Source of the DNA: Planctomycetota bacterium | GTDB lineage: Bacteria; Planctomycetota; Planctomycetia; Pirellulales; Pirellulaceae | Length of the DNA: 64,000 nucleotides | Assembly (NCBI GenBank): GCA_963204915.1 | Contig: CAUJHS010000094.1 | Coordinates: 62,001-126,000 of the forward strand | Direction: 5' to 3' | Shown: piece after piece, positions 44,065 through 52,496 of the stretch | Layout of the letters: each line of letters opens with the position of its first letter | How positions within the stretch are numbered: the first letter of the stretch is position 1 | Program-made: the position numbers and the translations under genes | Notes under the pieces: model-generated | Told to the model about the DNA's origin: nothing | Seen by the model: only the letters and a program-made list of their open reading frames with translations | Databases searched by the model: none

Positions 44065-46509
44065 TTACGGCGACTCGGCGCGGCTCCACGCGATACGCCG
44101 TGCAAAGTCTTGTTGAAACGCCGGTCGCCACTGGCTCACGGTCGTACGCGGATCGAAGTCCGCCGTCGCGGGCAGATCTCGCCACCAACCATCGGCTTCG
44201 CGTTGAAATTGCCCGCCCCAGCCAGGTTTGGCGGGATCCTTTGGATCGTTCCCACCTAACGGCAGAAAAAAGAACCAGGAAGGCGTGTCTCCCTCTTTAA
44301 GGCATGCGTGAGGATTCGGCGCGGTCCAGGTCCGGGTCGGGTATTGCGCCCCCAGCCGACTTGCGCTGCGAATGTTCTCCTCCACCCAGGCGCGACTCGT
44401 AAGCGACTGGTCGCCGGTTAGGTACATTCCGCGGTATGTCCCCTCACGATTATCGCGGCCCGACGCTTTGGCCAGTATATAGTTCATGCCGGGAAACTCC
44501 GCGCGCATCCATGAGGCAATGCGATCCTGATCGTCGATGTCGTACACGCGAAACTTCTTGGCGAATTCTCGGAAGCCTGCTTCGCCGCGCTCTTGCTTGA
44601 CCCGCCACAGTGCTTGAGCCAGATCGGTTTGACCGCCCCAAATGGCGATGTTCAATGGCTGGTCTGCCTGACCGGCGTCAATCCGTTCGATCAAGAATTG
44701 TGAACCGGGCGAATCATGCCCCTGGCCTATGTGTTCACGTCCACGCTGCGCATTGCCCGATTTGACGACGGCTAGCAACTGTTCAACCGAGGGCCAACCG
44801 CCGGCATGCTGCAAAAGATTCGGACGCGTTTCACCATACGCTTGAACAATCTGGCGAATCAAGTCAGGACGTGTAATCGCCTCTTTTAGTTCTCCCGGCG
44901 TGCCCGACGCCGTGGCGATCAAGGCTTCGATGTCAAACTCATTCGAATACGCCATCAAGCGCACAAGCGATTGTTGATCATCAGGGTCTCCGCCGATGTC
45001 GGTCAAGATCGCCAACCTTGGACGCTGCGCCTTGCGGACACGATCGGCGACTCGGCCGTTCACCCTGTTGGTATCATAATCATCATTGGTTTGCGGGAAC
45101 TTTGCTCCCACTTCTTTTTGCCAAGCGTGCAACTCCGTCAGGAGCTTCGCCGCCTGATCGGGATCCGTCTGGCAACGATCGTTTTGTTCGCCCACATCCT
45201 CCGCCAAATTGAACAGCTCGACCCGTGAATGTTCGAACCATTCGATCAACTTCCAGTCGCCGCGTCGAATTGCCGCGCTCGGCGCGCCCCCCTGATTACC
45301 ATAATGCGGGTAATGCCAATACAGCGCTCGCGACGGGAGCGATTCGCCTTTGAGCGCCGGCACAAGACTCACGCCGTCTAGAATCTGGCCGGGTTCCGGA
45401 TGCGCCCCGGCCGCTTCCAAGAGCGTCGGGAACACATCGGGGCTGCTGATGGGCGTGCGAATGACCGCTCCGGGCGATGCCACGCCGGGCCAACGCACAA
45501 GGAAGGGTTCGCGAATTCCCCCTTCGTACATCCAGCCTTTTCCGCCGCGGAATGGCAAGTTGGATGTGGGCCAGCCTTCGCTTGTCGATAACCCGCCATT
45601 GTCGCTGGTGAAGATCACCAACGTCTTGCGAGCGAGGTTTAACTCATCGAGTTTGGCCAACACTTTTCCGATGGCCAGATCCATCGCTTCGACCATGCCT
45701 GCGTACACGGCGTGCTCTTGAACGAGACGCACATCGCGAGGCTCCTCGCGGCCCCAGGCTTCGTTAAGCCCCAGGCGCTGCCGTTTTTCTTCGTACTTGA
45801 GGCGCAAATCTTCGCGCGCCATGAGCGGCGTATGGACCGAATAGAACGCAAGGTACGCGAAGAAGGGACGATCTTTGTGCGCTTCAATGAATTGGTTCGT
45901 CTCGGTCGCAACTCGGTCGGGAAGATGTTCGCCAGGCGGACCATCGGCAAGTCGCGGATTACCGTACGGCGAAAAATACTTTCCGCCGCCGTAGGGGCCG
46001 CCGCGATCGGTGCCGCCCTGGTTGATATCAAACCCTTGATTCTCCGGCCACCAGCCCTCGGGGCCGAGATGCCACTTGCCGGCGAAGAAGGTCGCGTAGC
46101 CCGCCGCCTTCATCGCCTTCGCCAGCGTGGGAGCTTCGAGCGAAAGCCGGTCGGCATACGGCGCGGGAAGCAGTTTGGTGTTCCGCTTCCAAGCATCGGG
46201 GGTAAGCGGCGCGCCGATATAGTCGGTAACGCCCGTGCGCTGGGGCCATTGGCCCGTCATCAAGGATGCGCGTGTCGGCGAGCAAACCGGACAGGCGGCG
46301 TAGGCGTCGGTAAAGCGAGCCCCTTCCGCGGCAAGCCGATCGAGATGGGGCGTTTCATAAAACGTACCGCCGTAACATCCCACATCATACTGGCCGAGAT
46401 CGTCGGCAAGTACGAAGACGATGTTGGGTTTGTCGTCGGCGCACACACCAATTGCAACCAGGGTGACGTATGCGACAGCCGCGAAACCCATGATTTTAGA
46501 ATTCGCCAT
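44065..46509 (-). CDS. Sulfatase fused to a nucleoside-hydrolase-like (DUF1593) domain
   Basis: An 814-residue protein with a signal peptide (1-24). Residues about 25-490 are a type I sulfatase: 'FVLADDLGQYDVG', formylglycine site C76-S-P-T-R80, 'FAGKWHLGP' and 'FTSDNGG'. Residues about 510-814 match DUF1593, the nucleoside-hydrolase-like domain: 'ILTDIGGDPDDQQSLVRLM' with the Asp-rich metal site, and 'LNIAIWGGQTDLAQALW'. The join suggests that the domain acts on the sugar freed or exposed by desulfation. The ATG at 46509 has AAAGGAAC upstream and begins the signal peptide; the frame is open 54 codons earlier. It is separated from the first sulfatase gene by 100 bases on the same strand. Confidence 0.9.
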   Translation of the reverse strand: MANSKIMGFAAVAYVTLVAIGVCADDKPNIVFVLADDLGQYDVGCYGGTFYETPHLDRLAAEGARFTDAYAACPVCSPTRASLMTGQWPQRTGVTDYIGAPLTPDAWKRNTKLLPAPYADRLSLEAPTLAKAMKAAGYATFFAGKWHLGPEGWWPENQGFDINQGGTDRGGPYGGGKYFSPYGNPRLADGPPGEHLPDRVATETNQFIEAHKDRPFFAYLAFYSVHTPLMAREDLRLKYEEKRQRLGLNEAWGREEPRDVRLVQEHAVYAGMVEAMDLAIGKVLAKLDELNLARKTLVIFTSDNGGLSTSEGWPTSNLPFRGGKGWMYEGGIREPFLVRWPGVASPGAVIRTPISSPDVFPTLLEAAGAHPEPGQILDGVSLVPALKGESLPSRALYWHYPHYGNQGGAPSAAIRRGDWKLIEWFEHSRVELFNLAEDVGEQNDRCQTDPDQAAKLLTELHAWQKEVGAKFPQTNDDYDTNRVNGRVADRVRKAQRPRLAILTDIGGDPDDQQSLVRLMAYSNEFDIEALIATASGTPGELKEAITRPDLIRQIVQAYGETRPNLLQHAGGWPSVEQLLAVVKSGNAQRGREHIGQGHDSPGSQFLIERIDAGQADQPLNIAIWGGQTDLAQALWRVKQERGEAGFREFAKKFRVYDIDDQDRIASWMRAEFPGMNYILAKASGRDNREGTYRGMYLTGDQSLTSRAWVEENIRSASRLGAQYPTRTWTAPNPHACLKEGDTPSWFFFLPLGGNDPKDPAKPGWGGQFQREADGWWRDLPATADFDPRTTVSQWRPAFQQDFARRIAWSRAESP

Positions 46510-46983
46510 CGAGTTCCTTTGACCAAAACTGAAACAGGGGGAGAAATCGCTTCGGCGCGTATTGTCGATCCGGTGATCGCATGATCTAAGGCGGACAACG
46601 AACGCCGACCGCGCGACAAACGCCGACTTTGCAAAGCGATTCTTAACACCCAGATAAGGACAATTCAGCACGTGACCGAGTATACACGTGCGTCACCTCG
46701 ATTGCGCGGTCCGTTTCGATTGGGTCATTCCCATGAGGTTGACCGAGTAGGGGGGACGCGGCACGCAGCCTGAATGTTAGCGAATTGCGGGCAAGAAGGT
46801 GTGGCGTCGCAGCTCAGACGAAGGACCGGCCAGTAAAGCAGAAATTCCTGGAATAGCCGCCCCCCAGAGGCCATCAACACAACGTTGTTTTGTCTGACAC
46901 GACGATTCGTCAGAAATTCCGGCGGGCGTGCATTGTCACGCCAGCGGGCGGCGAAGGCGCTGAACGCAAGAATCGTTTCCGCC
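46510..46983. other. Intergenic region, no gene recognised
   Basis: These 474 bases between the sulfatase-fusion gene and the BON gene show a short imperfect direct repeat (ACGCCGAC near 46590 and 46620) and a CACGTG pair around 46675-46690. No convincing promoter or coding sequence was identified. A 95-codon minus-strand frame overlapping the BON gene end was judged spurious. Confidence 0.35.
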
Positions 46984-47217
46984 TCAAGCATACTCGGCAT
47001 ACTCAACGGCAATGTCGTTTACGACACGCAATCCATCGGCGACATTGCGGACGACTTCTTGAGCGAGTTGCTTGTGATAAAACGTTTCAACGCGCCCGGA
47101 AAGCAAGAGGGAGCCTTCCGCCAACTCAACGTGAAGATGCCGCAGGTCAAAGATAGGGCTTGTCGAGAGAGCACGCTGGGCCTGCGTTTGAATCTCTGCA
47201 CCAAACGTTTCGGCCAT
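46984..47217 (-). CDS. BON domain protein
   Basis: A 77-residue protein consisting of a single BON domain: alpha-beta-alpha-beta pattern with 'LHVELAEGSLLLSGRVETF' and 'NVADGLRVVNDIAVE'. BON domains bind phospholipid membranes or saccharides in the periplasm, but this protein has no signal peptide from the ATG at 47217. That start has GGAGGGAGG upstream, whereas the frame extends a further 41 codons with a hydrophobic stretch. Role here unknown. Confidence 0.82.
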   Translation of the reverse strand: MAETFGAEIQTQAQRALSTSPIFDLRHLHVELAEGSLLLSGRVETFYHKQLAQEVVRNVADGLRVVNDIAVEYAEYA

Positions 47218-47475
47218 TGATCGAGCCTCCCTCCTTGGTGAGCAATAACAAAGAATTACACGTAAGAGCCAACACGTAAGCATCAATAGGTAGGGAGACC
47301 CCGCCGCGCGAGTGGAGGCGAATGTCCAGGCCCGTACCACTTCCGCTCATCCTACCGTTTGAGAAGCGAAAATCAAGCCACAAAAAACTCTGGTGGTCTC
47401 AGTTCGCACGCGTGCGAAAGTGCGGCGGTTTGCCGTGCGGTTGTCGAACGTCGTCAGGAACTTCCTCGGCGCGGG

Positions 47476-47503
47476 TTGACATTGTGCAGGATCGTGGTAC
47501 CCT
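47476..47503 (+). promoter_or_regulatory. Possible sigma-70-like promoter
   Basis: TTGACA at 47476-47481 followed after 16 bases by TACCCT at 47498-47503. The -35 element is perfect; the -10 element is weak (TACCCT against TATAAT). It stands just before a sequence that ends in a hairpin with a T-run, suggesting a short transcript. Confidence 0.35.
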
Positions 47504-47504
47504 C

Positions 47505-47581
47505 TTCTTCGGCTGAAGGGACACGGCTTTCAAGGACGTCCGTCAGCGCCGGCGCCGAAGGATTCGACCCCGGCGCTTTTT
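47505..47581 (+). ncRNA. Candidate small RNA ending in an intrinsic terminator
   Basis: Downstream of the TTGACA/TACCCT pair, a stretch of about 75 bases ends in the stem AGCGCCGG (47545-47552) / CCGGCGCT (47570-47577) followed by five T. No protein-coding frame fits. The T-loop-like 'GATTCGACCC' inside the loop is probably coincidental, because no tRNA fold can be built around it. This might be a regulatory RNA; expression is unknown. Confidence 0.3.
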
Positions 47582-47604
47582 CCCGCGACGTATTGAACTT
47601 ATGA

Positions 47605-47642
47605 AAAACGGCCTTGTCGCCAATGCGCGACAAGGCCGTTTT
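47605..47642 (-). terminator. Strong intrinsic terminator of the propeller/peroxidase operon
   Basis: A perfect 16-bp inverted repeat (47605-47620 / 47627-47642) with a 6-base loop and a run of T on the minus-strand side, 30 bases after the stop of the propeller gene at 47672. It is the clearest intrinsic terminator in the window. The plus-strand side also carries TTTT, so it may work both ways. Confidence 0.88.
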
Positions 47643-47671
47643 CGTTGTTGCATTCACTGTGGATGCAGTGT

Positions 47672-48676
47672 TTATAGCCCCGGCGCCAGCCGGACGAGTT
47701 TGCCGCCGCCCTCTCCGCCGATGATCGTGATATATAGCGATCCATCTTTGCCGAACGCCAAGGCGGTCGGTTTGTCCAACGCAGTAATCTTCACGGCGTT
47801 GATGGTCTGTTCCTGGCCTTGGCCTTCCGCGTCTAAACGAAAGAGTCCGCCCTCTTCCGCCGCCATCCAAGCGAAGTCGGTGGCGTATAGATGTCCTTTG
47901 GGGCTGTACGCCAAGCCAGTGATATCGAACAATCCGGTCTCTAGGTTTAAACGCTTCTCGCCCGACTTCGGATTGTAAAACGTCAAAAGCGAGTCATTGG
48001 GAGCGTTGATCTCGCCCATTTGTCCGACGACCAAATTTCCGCGAGGATCGACGGTTAAAGCCACGGGAGCATCAACATTCGTCGCTTCTTTGGTTGCGAT
48101 CGACCGCTCCAGTTCGCCGAAATTTGTCCCTTCGATTGCGGCGCGGACAATCCAACCCTTGGTGTCGTCGCCGTTGGCGCTCGCATATACGGCGCCCCCG
48201 GCGATTGCGACGCCGTAGTAATTGCCCTCGGCCTTGAGTTCGTCGGTGCTTTCCAAAGGACCCAGTTTCGCTTTCGCGTCGTCGACCTTGATCGCCGCGG
48301 CCCCTGCTTCAGGAACTTCGAAAACATAAATCACTTCTTCCACGTCAACTTTATCGCCTCCACCGACAATGAGCGTTTTCTTGTCGAGAAAGGCGAGGCC
48401 CAACGGACCGATGTCATACATGGGCCCCTTGCCGTACACGTCTTTGGTGAACCCGGTCACCACGTCAGACTGCGTGGCCTTGCCATCTTCTCCCACTTGC
48501 ACGCGAATGATTCTTCCCGCGCCGCTGTCGGCAATGAACAAGTCGCCTGTCTCGGGCTGGACGGCGACGCCACAGGGATTAACCAGTCCCTCGATGACGG
48601 TCTCAATTTTTTCTTCCGCCGACGCGGTCGTACCGACCATAGCGCCGACAAGAATCAACATCGCCCAAAATCGCAT
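47672..48676 (-). CDS. Secreted NHL-type beta-propeller protein
   Basis: A 334-residue protein with a signal peptide ('FWAMLILVGAMVGTTASAEE') and repeats of the NHL/SMP-30 type: 'PCGVAVQPETGDLFIADSGA', 'GPLGLAFLDKKTLIVGGGD', 'APVALTVDPRGNLVVGQMGE' and 'PTALAFGKDGSLYITIIGGE'. These form a six-bladed propeller in the periplasm. No catalytic residues were recognised. AAGGAG precedes the ATG. The gene lies 58 bases downstream of the di-haem peroxidase gene and ends at a strong terminator, so the two very likely form an operon. Confidence 0.86.
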   Translation of the reverse strand: MRFWAMLILVGAMVGTTASAEEKIETVIEGLVNPCGVAVQPETGDLFIADSGAGRIIRVQVGEDGKATQSDVVTGFTKDVYGKGPMYDIGPLGLAFLDKKTLIVGGGDKVDVEEVIYVFEVPEAGAAAIKVDDAKAKLGPLESTDELKAEGNYYGVAIAGGAVYASANGDDTKGWIVRAAIEGTNFGELERSIATKEATNVDAPVALTVDPRGNLVVGQMGEINAPNDSLLTFYNPKSGEKRLNLETGLFDITGLAYSPKGHLYATDFAWMAAEEGGLFRLDAEGQGQEQTINAVKITALDKPTALAFGKDGSLYITIIGGEGGGKLVRLAPGL

Positions 48677-48734
48677 ACAAATTCTCCTTAGTAAAACGGG
48701 GTAATTAATCGGCGTTCCTTGTTTCCAGACCAGC

Positions 48735-49778
48735 CTATTCTTGTGCGTTCGTTTTTGGATCGGGGGGAAGTTCCGGCGGGTCCATCTTGGGGTAAACGGT
48801 GCTTGTCAGTCCCTCTTTGAGGAAGGACACTAAGTCCGATTTCTCTTGATCGGTCAGGTTGAGGGGAAAGATCTCCTCATCCAAATACGGATTTTTGTTG
48901 CCGCCCTTGTTGTAATACTCGACGACATCTTCCAACGTCGCTTCGCTTCCATCATGCATGTAAGGGGCGGTCAGAACGATGTCGCGTAAACTAGGAGTGC
49001 GGAAAGAGCCTTTATCGCCGTCGAGTTTGGATTCCACAAATCGGCCCAAGTCAGGATTCTCATTGCTCCAGCCCACGCCAATATTGTGAAAGGCGCCATC
49101 CGTAAATAACGGACCGGAGTGACAGGCGCTGCAATGGCCTTTGTTAAAAAAGATCTTCATACCGCGCTCGGCGCCTTCCGAGAGCGCGGTTTTGTCTCCT
49201 GCTTTATAGCGGTCGTACGGAGCGTCTCCCGCCAACAAAGTACGCTCGAAGGCGCCAATCGCTTTCGCAATGCCCTCTTCCGTCACATCGGTTTTGAAGA
49301 CTTTTTGAAATTGTTCGCGATAACCAGGAATCTTATTGAGCCGCTCAACGAGCGGCCCCATTTCCATGGCCATCTCGATGGGGTTTTGGATGGGTCCCAG
49401 CGCTTGCCCCTCGACATGCTTGGCCCGGCCGTCCCAGAACTGGAAGAAGTGATAACCCGAGTTCACCACAGTGGGAGCGCTGCGGCCGCCCTTTTGCCCC
49501 TGAAAACCCGTTGCGAAGGATTCCGCGTTGGACCATCCTTTGGCCGGATCATGGCAACTTGCACAGCTCACGGTGTTATCCTGTGATAGCCGCTTATCAA
49601 AATAGAGCTGTTTGCCAAGCTCGACTTTTTCGGCCGTCAGCGGGTTGTCGTTCGGAATACGCATTTTGGGCAGTCCCGCAGGAATCTTCAAATCGAACGA
49701 ACTTTCTTGCGCGAGCAGTTGGCCGAGCGGCAAACAAAGCCAAAACACACCAAACCCGAGGAGAGAATTTCGACGCAT
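48735..49778 (-). CDS. Di-haem cytochrome c peroxidase
   Basis: A 347-residue periplasmic protein with a signal peptide (to about 24) and two haem motifs, CASCH near residue 72 and CSACH near 217, as in bacterial CcpA/MauG-type peroxidases. Conserved surroundings are 'LGKQLYFDKRLSQDNTVS', 'FRTPSLRDIVLTAPYMHDGS' and the distal Met-containing loop. It reduces hydrogen peroxide with electrons from small cytochromes, or modifies proteins if MauG-like. GGAGG stands before the ATG. It is first in a two-gene unit with the NHL-propeller gene. Confidence 0.93.
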   Translation of the reverse strand: MRRNSLLGFGVFWLCLPLGQLLAQESSFDLKIPAGLPKMRIPNDNPLTAEKVELGKQLYFDKRLSQDNTVSCASCHDPAKGWSNAESFATGFQGQKGGRSAPTVVNSGYHFFQFWDGRAKHVEGQALGPIQNPIEMAMEMGPLVERLNKIPGYREQFQKVFKTDVTEEGIAKAIGAFERTLLAGDAPYDRYKAGDKTALSEGAERGMKIFFNKGHCSACHSGPLFTDGAFHNIGVGWSNENPDLGRFVESKLDGDKGSFRTPSLRDIVLTAPYMHDGSEATLEDVVEYYNKGGNKNPYLDEEIFPLNLTDQEKSDLVSFLKEGLTSTVYPKMDPPELPPDPKTNAQE

Positions 49779-50010
49779 AGCAGGCCTCCACGATCAATCG
49801 AAAATGATGGATATGACATTGTGTTGCGCCCTTCCGTCGCTGGCAAGTGGTTGGCGCAGCCTTGCCGCGCGTCACGACGTATAATGCGGCCTGCTTCGAG
49901 TTGCATCAAACTTGCATGAGGCTCAACGGGGTTCCACGCCGACTCGTCAACAAACTGGGAAGACCCGTGTCCCGTTTTTCTAGGCGACACACACTTCAAA
50001 CAAGACAGGA

Positions 50011-50784
50011 ATGGAGCAAATGAACGGAAGGATGGCGATCGTTCTAGCGGCGGGGAAAGGCACCCGAATGAACTCGGAACTGCCCAAGGTGCTTGTTTCC
50101 GCATGCGGCCGGCCAATGATCGAATACGTGATTGACGCACTAGAGCAAGCCGAAATTGACAAGATTGTCGTCGTGGTTGGATATCGCGCGAACGACGTGC
50201 GCGAGGCGCTCAAACGCCGTCATGCTCTGACGTTTGTTGATCAGACACAACAACTTGGCACGGGTCACGCCGTCATGGTTTGTCAAAAAGAGCTTGCCGC
50301 GCACCATGGGCCGGTGCTCATCGTCACGGGCGATTCGCCGCTGCTCCAAGTTGCTTCGGTACAAAAACTTTTGCAAAGTTTTGAACAGGAAAGGCCCGCT
50401 TGTATCTTAGGAACGCTGCACAAAAGCGATCCCAAGGGCCTGGGACGGATCGTTCGCGATGATCAAGGCGACTTCCTTGGCGTCATTGAAGAGAAAGACG
50501 CAACGCCGGAGCAACTCGCTTTGACGGAAGTGAATATGAGCACTTACGTGTTCGACAGTGAGGACTTACTTTTCGCCCTCGAACAACTAAAAAACGATAA
50601 CGCGCAAAAGGAGTACTACTTGACCGACTGTCCTGGCATCCTCAGGCGAGCCGGGAAGAAGATTTTGGCGCTTCCCGTGCTTAAACCGTGCGAAGCGCTA
50701 AGCGTGAATAACATGACCGAATTGGGAGTTGTTGAAAACGAAATGCGGAAAATGGGTTGCTATGCGCGAGCTGAAAATCTTTAG
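50011..50784 (+). CDS. glmU: GlmU N-terminal (UDP-GlcNAc pyrophosphorylase) domain only
   Basis: A 257-residue nucleotidyltransferase with the signature 'VLAAGKGTRMNSELPKVL', 'QLGTGHAVM', 'TGDSPLL' and the catalytic-lysine-type 'VIEEKDAT', that is, the uridyltransferase half of GlmU. The usual left-handed beta-helix acetyltransferase half is missing; full-length GlmU is about 450 residues. Acetylation of glucosamine-1-phosphate must therefore come from another protein, if this enzyme makes UDP-GlcNAc. Its 3' end overlaps the prs gene by 23 bases, so translation of the two is probably coupled. Confidence 0.87.
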   Translation: MEQMNGRMAIVLAAGKGTRMNSELPKVLVSACGRPMIEYVIDALEQAEIDKIVVVVGYRANDVREALKRRHALTFVDQTQQLGTGHAVMVCQKELAAHHGPVLIVTGDSPLLQVASVQKLLQSFEQERPACILGTLHKSDPKGLGRIVRDDQGDFLGVIEEKDATPEQLALTEVNMSTYVFDSEDLLFALEQLKNDNAQKEYYLTDCPGILRRAGKKILALPVLKPCEALSVNNMTELGVVENEMRKMGCYARAENL

Positions 50785-51715
50785 TGGTCGAGCAAACCGG
50801 CCGTTGGCCGAACGCATTTGCAACCATCTGCACATGCCTCTGGGACGTGTAAGTCTAGGTAATTTTCCGGATGGCGAAATCTTCTGCAAGTTTGAAGAGG
50901 ACGTTCGCGGTCGGGATGTGTTTTTGATTCAACCTACCTGTCCGCCCGTGAATGACCATTTGCTCGAACTGTTGATCATGATTGACAGTTGTATCCGGGC
51001 TAGCGCAGGACGGATTACCGCGGTAATACCCTATTTTGGTTACGCCCGTCAGGATCGCAAAGACGAGGGGCGCGTGCCCATTACGGCAAAGCTCGTGTCG
51101 AACATGATTGCGCGCGCGGGGGCCCATCGCGTCTTGGCGATGGATTTGCACGCGCCTCAGCTTCAAGGTTTTTTCGATATTCCCGTTGATCATTTATTTG
51201 CCGCACCCGTACTCGACGACTATTTCGTCGAGCAGGGGTTGATGGGAGAGCGTGTGGTGGTTGTCAGCCCGGATGAAGGAAGCATCAAACGGGCCTCTAT
51301 TCATCTCAAACGTCTCGGGTCGCGCTTGGCGATCGTGGATAAACGTCGGGCAAGCGCTACGGAAACCAAACAGGAGCACATCATCGGCGAGTCAGTTGCA
51401 GGCCGAATCGCGCTCATGTTCGATGATATGATTTCAACCGGGAGTTCAATGTGCGGCGCTGCGCGGCTGGTGAAAGAAAGCGGCGCGACAGAAATCCATG
51501 TGGCGGCCAGCCATGGCGTCTTTTCGGGCCACGCCGCCGAAAACTTCCGGAACGCCCCGATTGATCGAGTGATCATTACCGATAGCATCCCCTTAGCGCC
51601 GGACAAACAGGTCGAAAACGTGCAGGTGCTTTCTGTCGGCCCACTTCTTGCCGAGGCGGTGAAGCGCATCCATTGCGACCAGTCGGTAAGCGCGCTCTTT
51701 CGCGACGATCCGTAA
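50762..51715 (+). CDS. prs: Ribose-phosphate pyrophosphokinase
   Basis: A 317-residue PRPP synthetase that makes phosphoribosyl pyrophosphate from ribose-5-phosphate and ATP for nucleotides, His and Trp. Motifs: 'SGRANRPLAERIC' at the start, 'GNFPDGEIFCKFEEDVRG', 'PYFGYARQDRKDEGRVPI', 'DLHAPQLQGFFDIPVDHL', and the PRPP loop 'MFDDMISTGSSM'. The length matches family members. The ATG at 50762 lies inside the end of glmU, and the same glmU-prs order occurs in Bacillus, where both serve precursor supply for cell wall and nucleotides. Confidence 0.95.
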   Translation: MRELKIFSGRANRPLAERICNHLHMPLGRVSLGNFPDGEIFCKFEEDVRGRDVFLIQPTCPPVNDHLLELLIMIDSCIRASAGRITAVIPYFGYARQDRKDEGRVPITAKLVSNMIARAGAHRVLAMDLHAPQLQGFFDIPVDHLFAAPVLDDYFVEQGLMGERVVVVSPDEGSIKRASIHLKRLGSRLAIVDKRRASATETKQEHIIGESVAGRIALMFDDMISTGSSMCGAARLVKESGATEIHVAASHGVFSGHAAENFRNAPIDRVIITDSIPLAPDKQVENVQVLSVGPLLAEAVKRIHCDQSVSALFRDDP

Positions 51716-51732
51716 CTCGCGACGCTGGCGTG

Positions 51733-52470
51733 TCATTCGCGGTCGTGGTCACGCCACGAACCGAGTTCAACCAAGCGACGGACATCATCCAGCGAATCAG
51801 CAAGGCATGCCTGTAAAGCCCGCCATGCTTGCGCTGGCTTCTCTACCCAACTCTGGTTAACTTCCAATTCAATTCCGGCATATTCGTGCTCGGGCCATTT
51901 TCGACGGAGATAGGTGGTCAGCCCATCAGCTTTTCCCAAGTAGGGATAATTTCGCCTCACGCGAAGCGACGTATCTCGATCGCGAAGCGTCGCCTGCCAT
52001 GCTCGAGCAATTCGTGTCTCCCATTGGCGTGAGGGATCAAAAAGCAATCCAACATCGGCTTTGCGCACCTCGCCGTTCAAATTGGGCGTGAAGGAATGTA
52101 ACGAGATGTGCAACACTGCCATGCCTTGGGCCAGCGACGCGGCGATCGAATGCTCAACGCGCGCCCGATAAGGCAGGTAATACACTTTGATGATTCGGTC
52201 GCGTTGGAGCTGGTCAAGGCCCCGGGTGAACTCGGAAAAAAGCGACCGATGATGCAACGACCGGTTTAGCTCCACCAGGAGACGTGTCGTAGTCGAGTAA
52301 AACAACGGCGATTTGAATCGACGTGCAAAATACCGGGCGAGTTCGAGCGCGCCCGGATCAAAGCCACGGTGGCTTGCGAGCACCGATTCCGCATTTCGGA
52401 AGCAAGCGGCGAACTCCTGGGGCGTCCGATTGCCACCATGTTCGCAGGACAGCAGAAGTCGAGTTTCCAT
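51733..52470 (-). CDS. N-formylglutamate amidohydrolase family protein
   Basis: A 245-residue hydrolase of the N-formylglutamate deformylase family, with the conserved stretches 'LLSCEHGGNRTPQEF', 'ASHRGFDPGALELA', 'VELNRSLHH' and 'VLHISLHSFTPN'. The family releases formate from N-formylglutamate at the end of one histidine breakdown route, but many members have other amide substrates. No hut genes are near. It follows threonine aldolase by 26 bases and converges on prs with a 17-base gap. Confidence 0.88.
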   Translation of the reverse strand: METRLLLSCEHGGNRTPQEFAACFRNAESVLASHRGFDPGALELARYFARRFKSPLFYSTTTRLLVELNRSLHHRSLFSEFTRGLDQLQRDRIIKVYYLPYRARVEHSIAASLAQGMAVLHISLHSFTPNLNGEVRKADVGLLFDPSRQWETRIARAWQATLRDRDTSLRVRRNYPYLGKADGLTTYLRRKWPEHEYAGIELEVNQSWVEKPAQAWRALQACLADSLDDVRRLVELGSWRDHDRE

Positions 52471-52496
52471 GAGTTACATCGAGAAGCGGCTGCAAC

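Noticed and set aside
46725-47012. 95-codon minus-strand frame next to the BON gene
   Set aside because: Overlaps the BON gene end, lacks any ribosome-binding site and shows no recognisable sequence.
47553-47580. tRNA-like GATTCGACC sequence
   Set aside because: No acceptor, D- or anticodon arms can be paired around it; it is better explained as the loop of a terminator hairpin.
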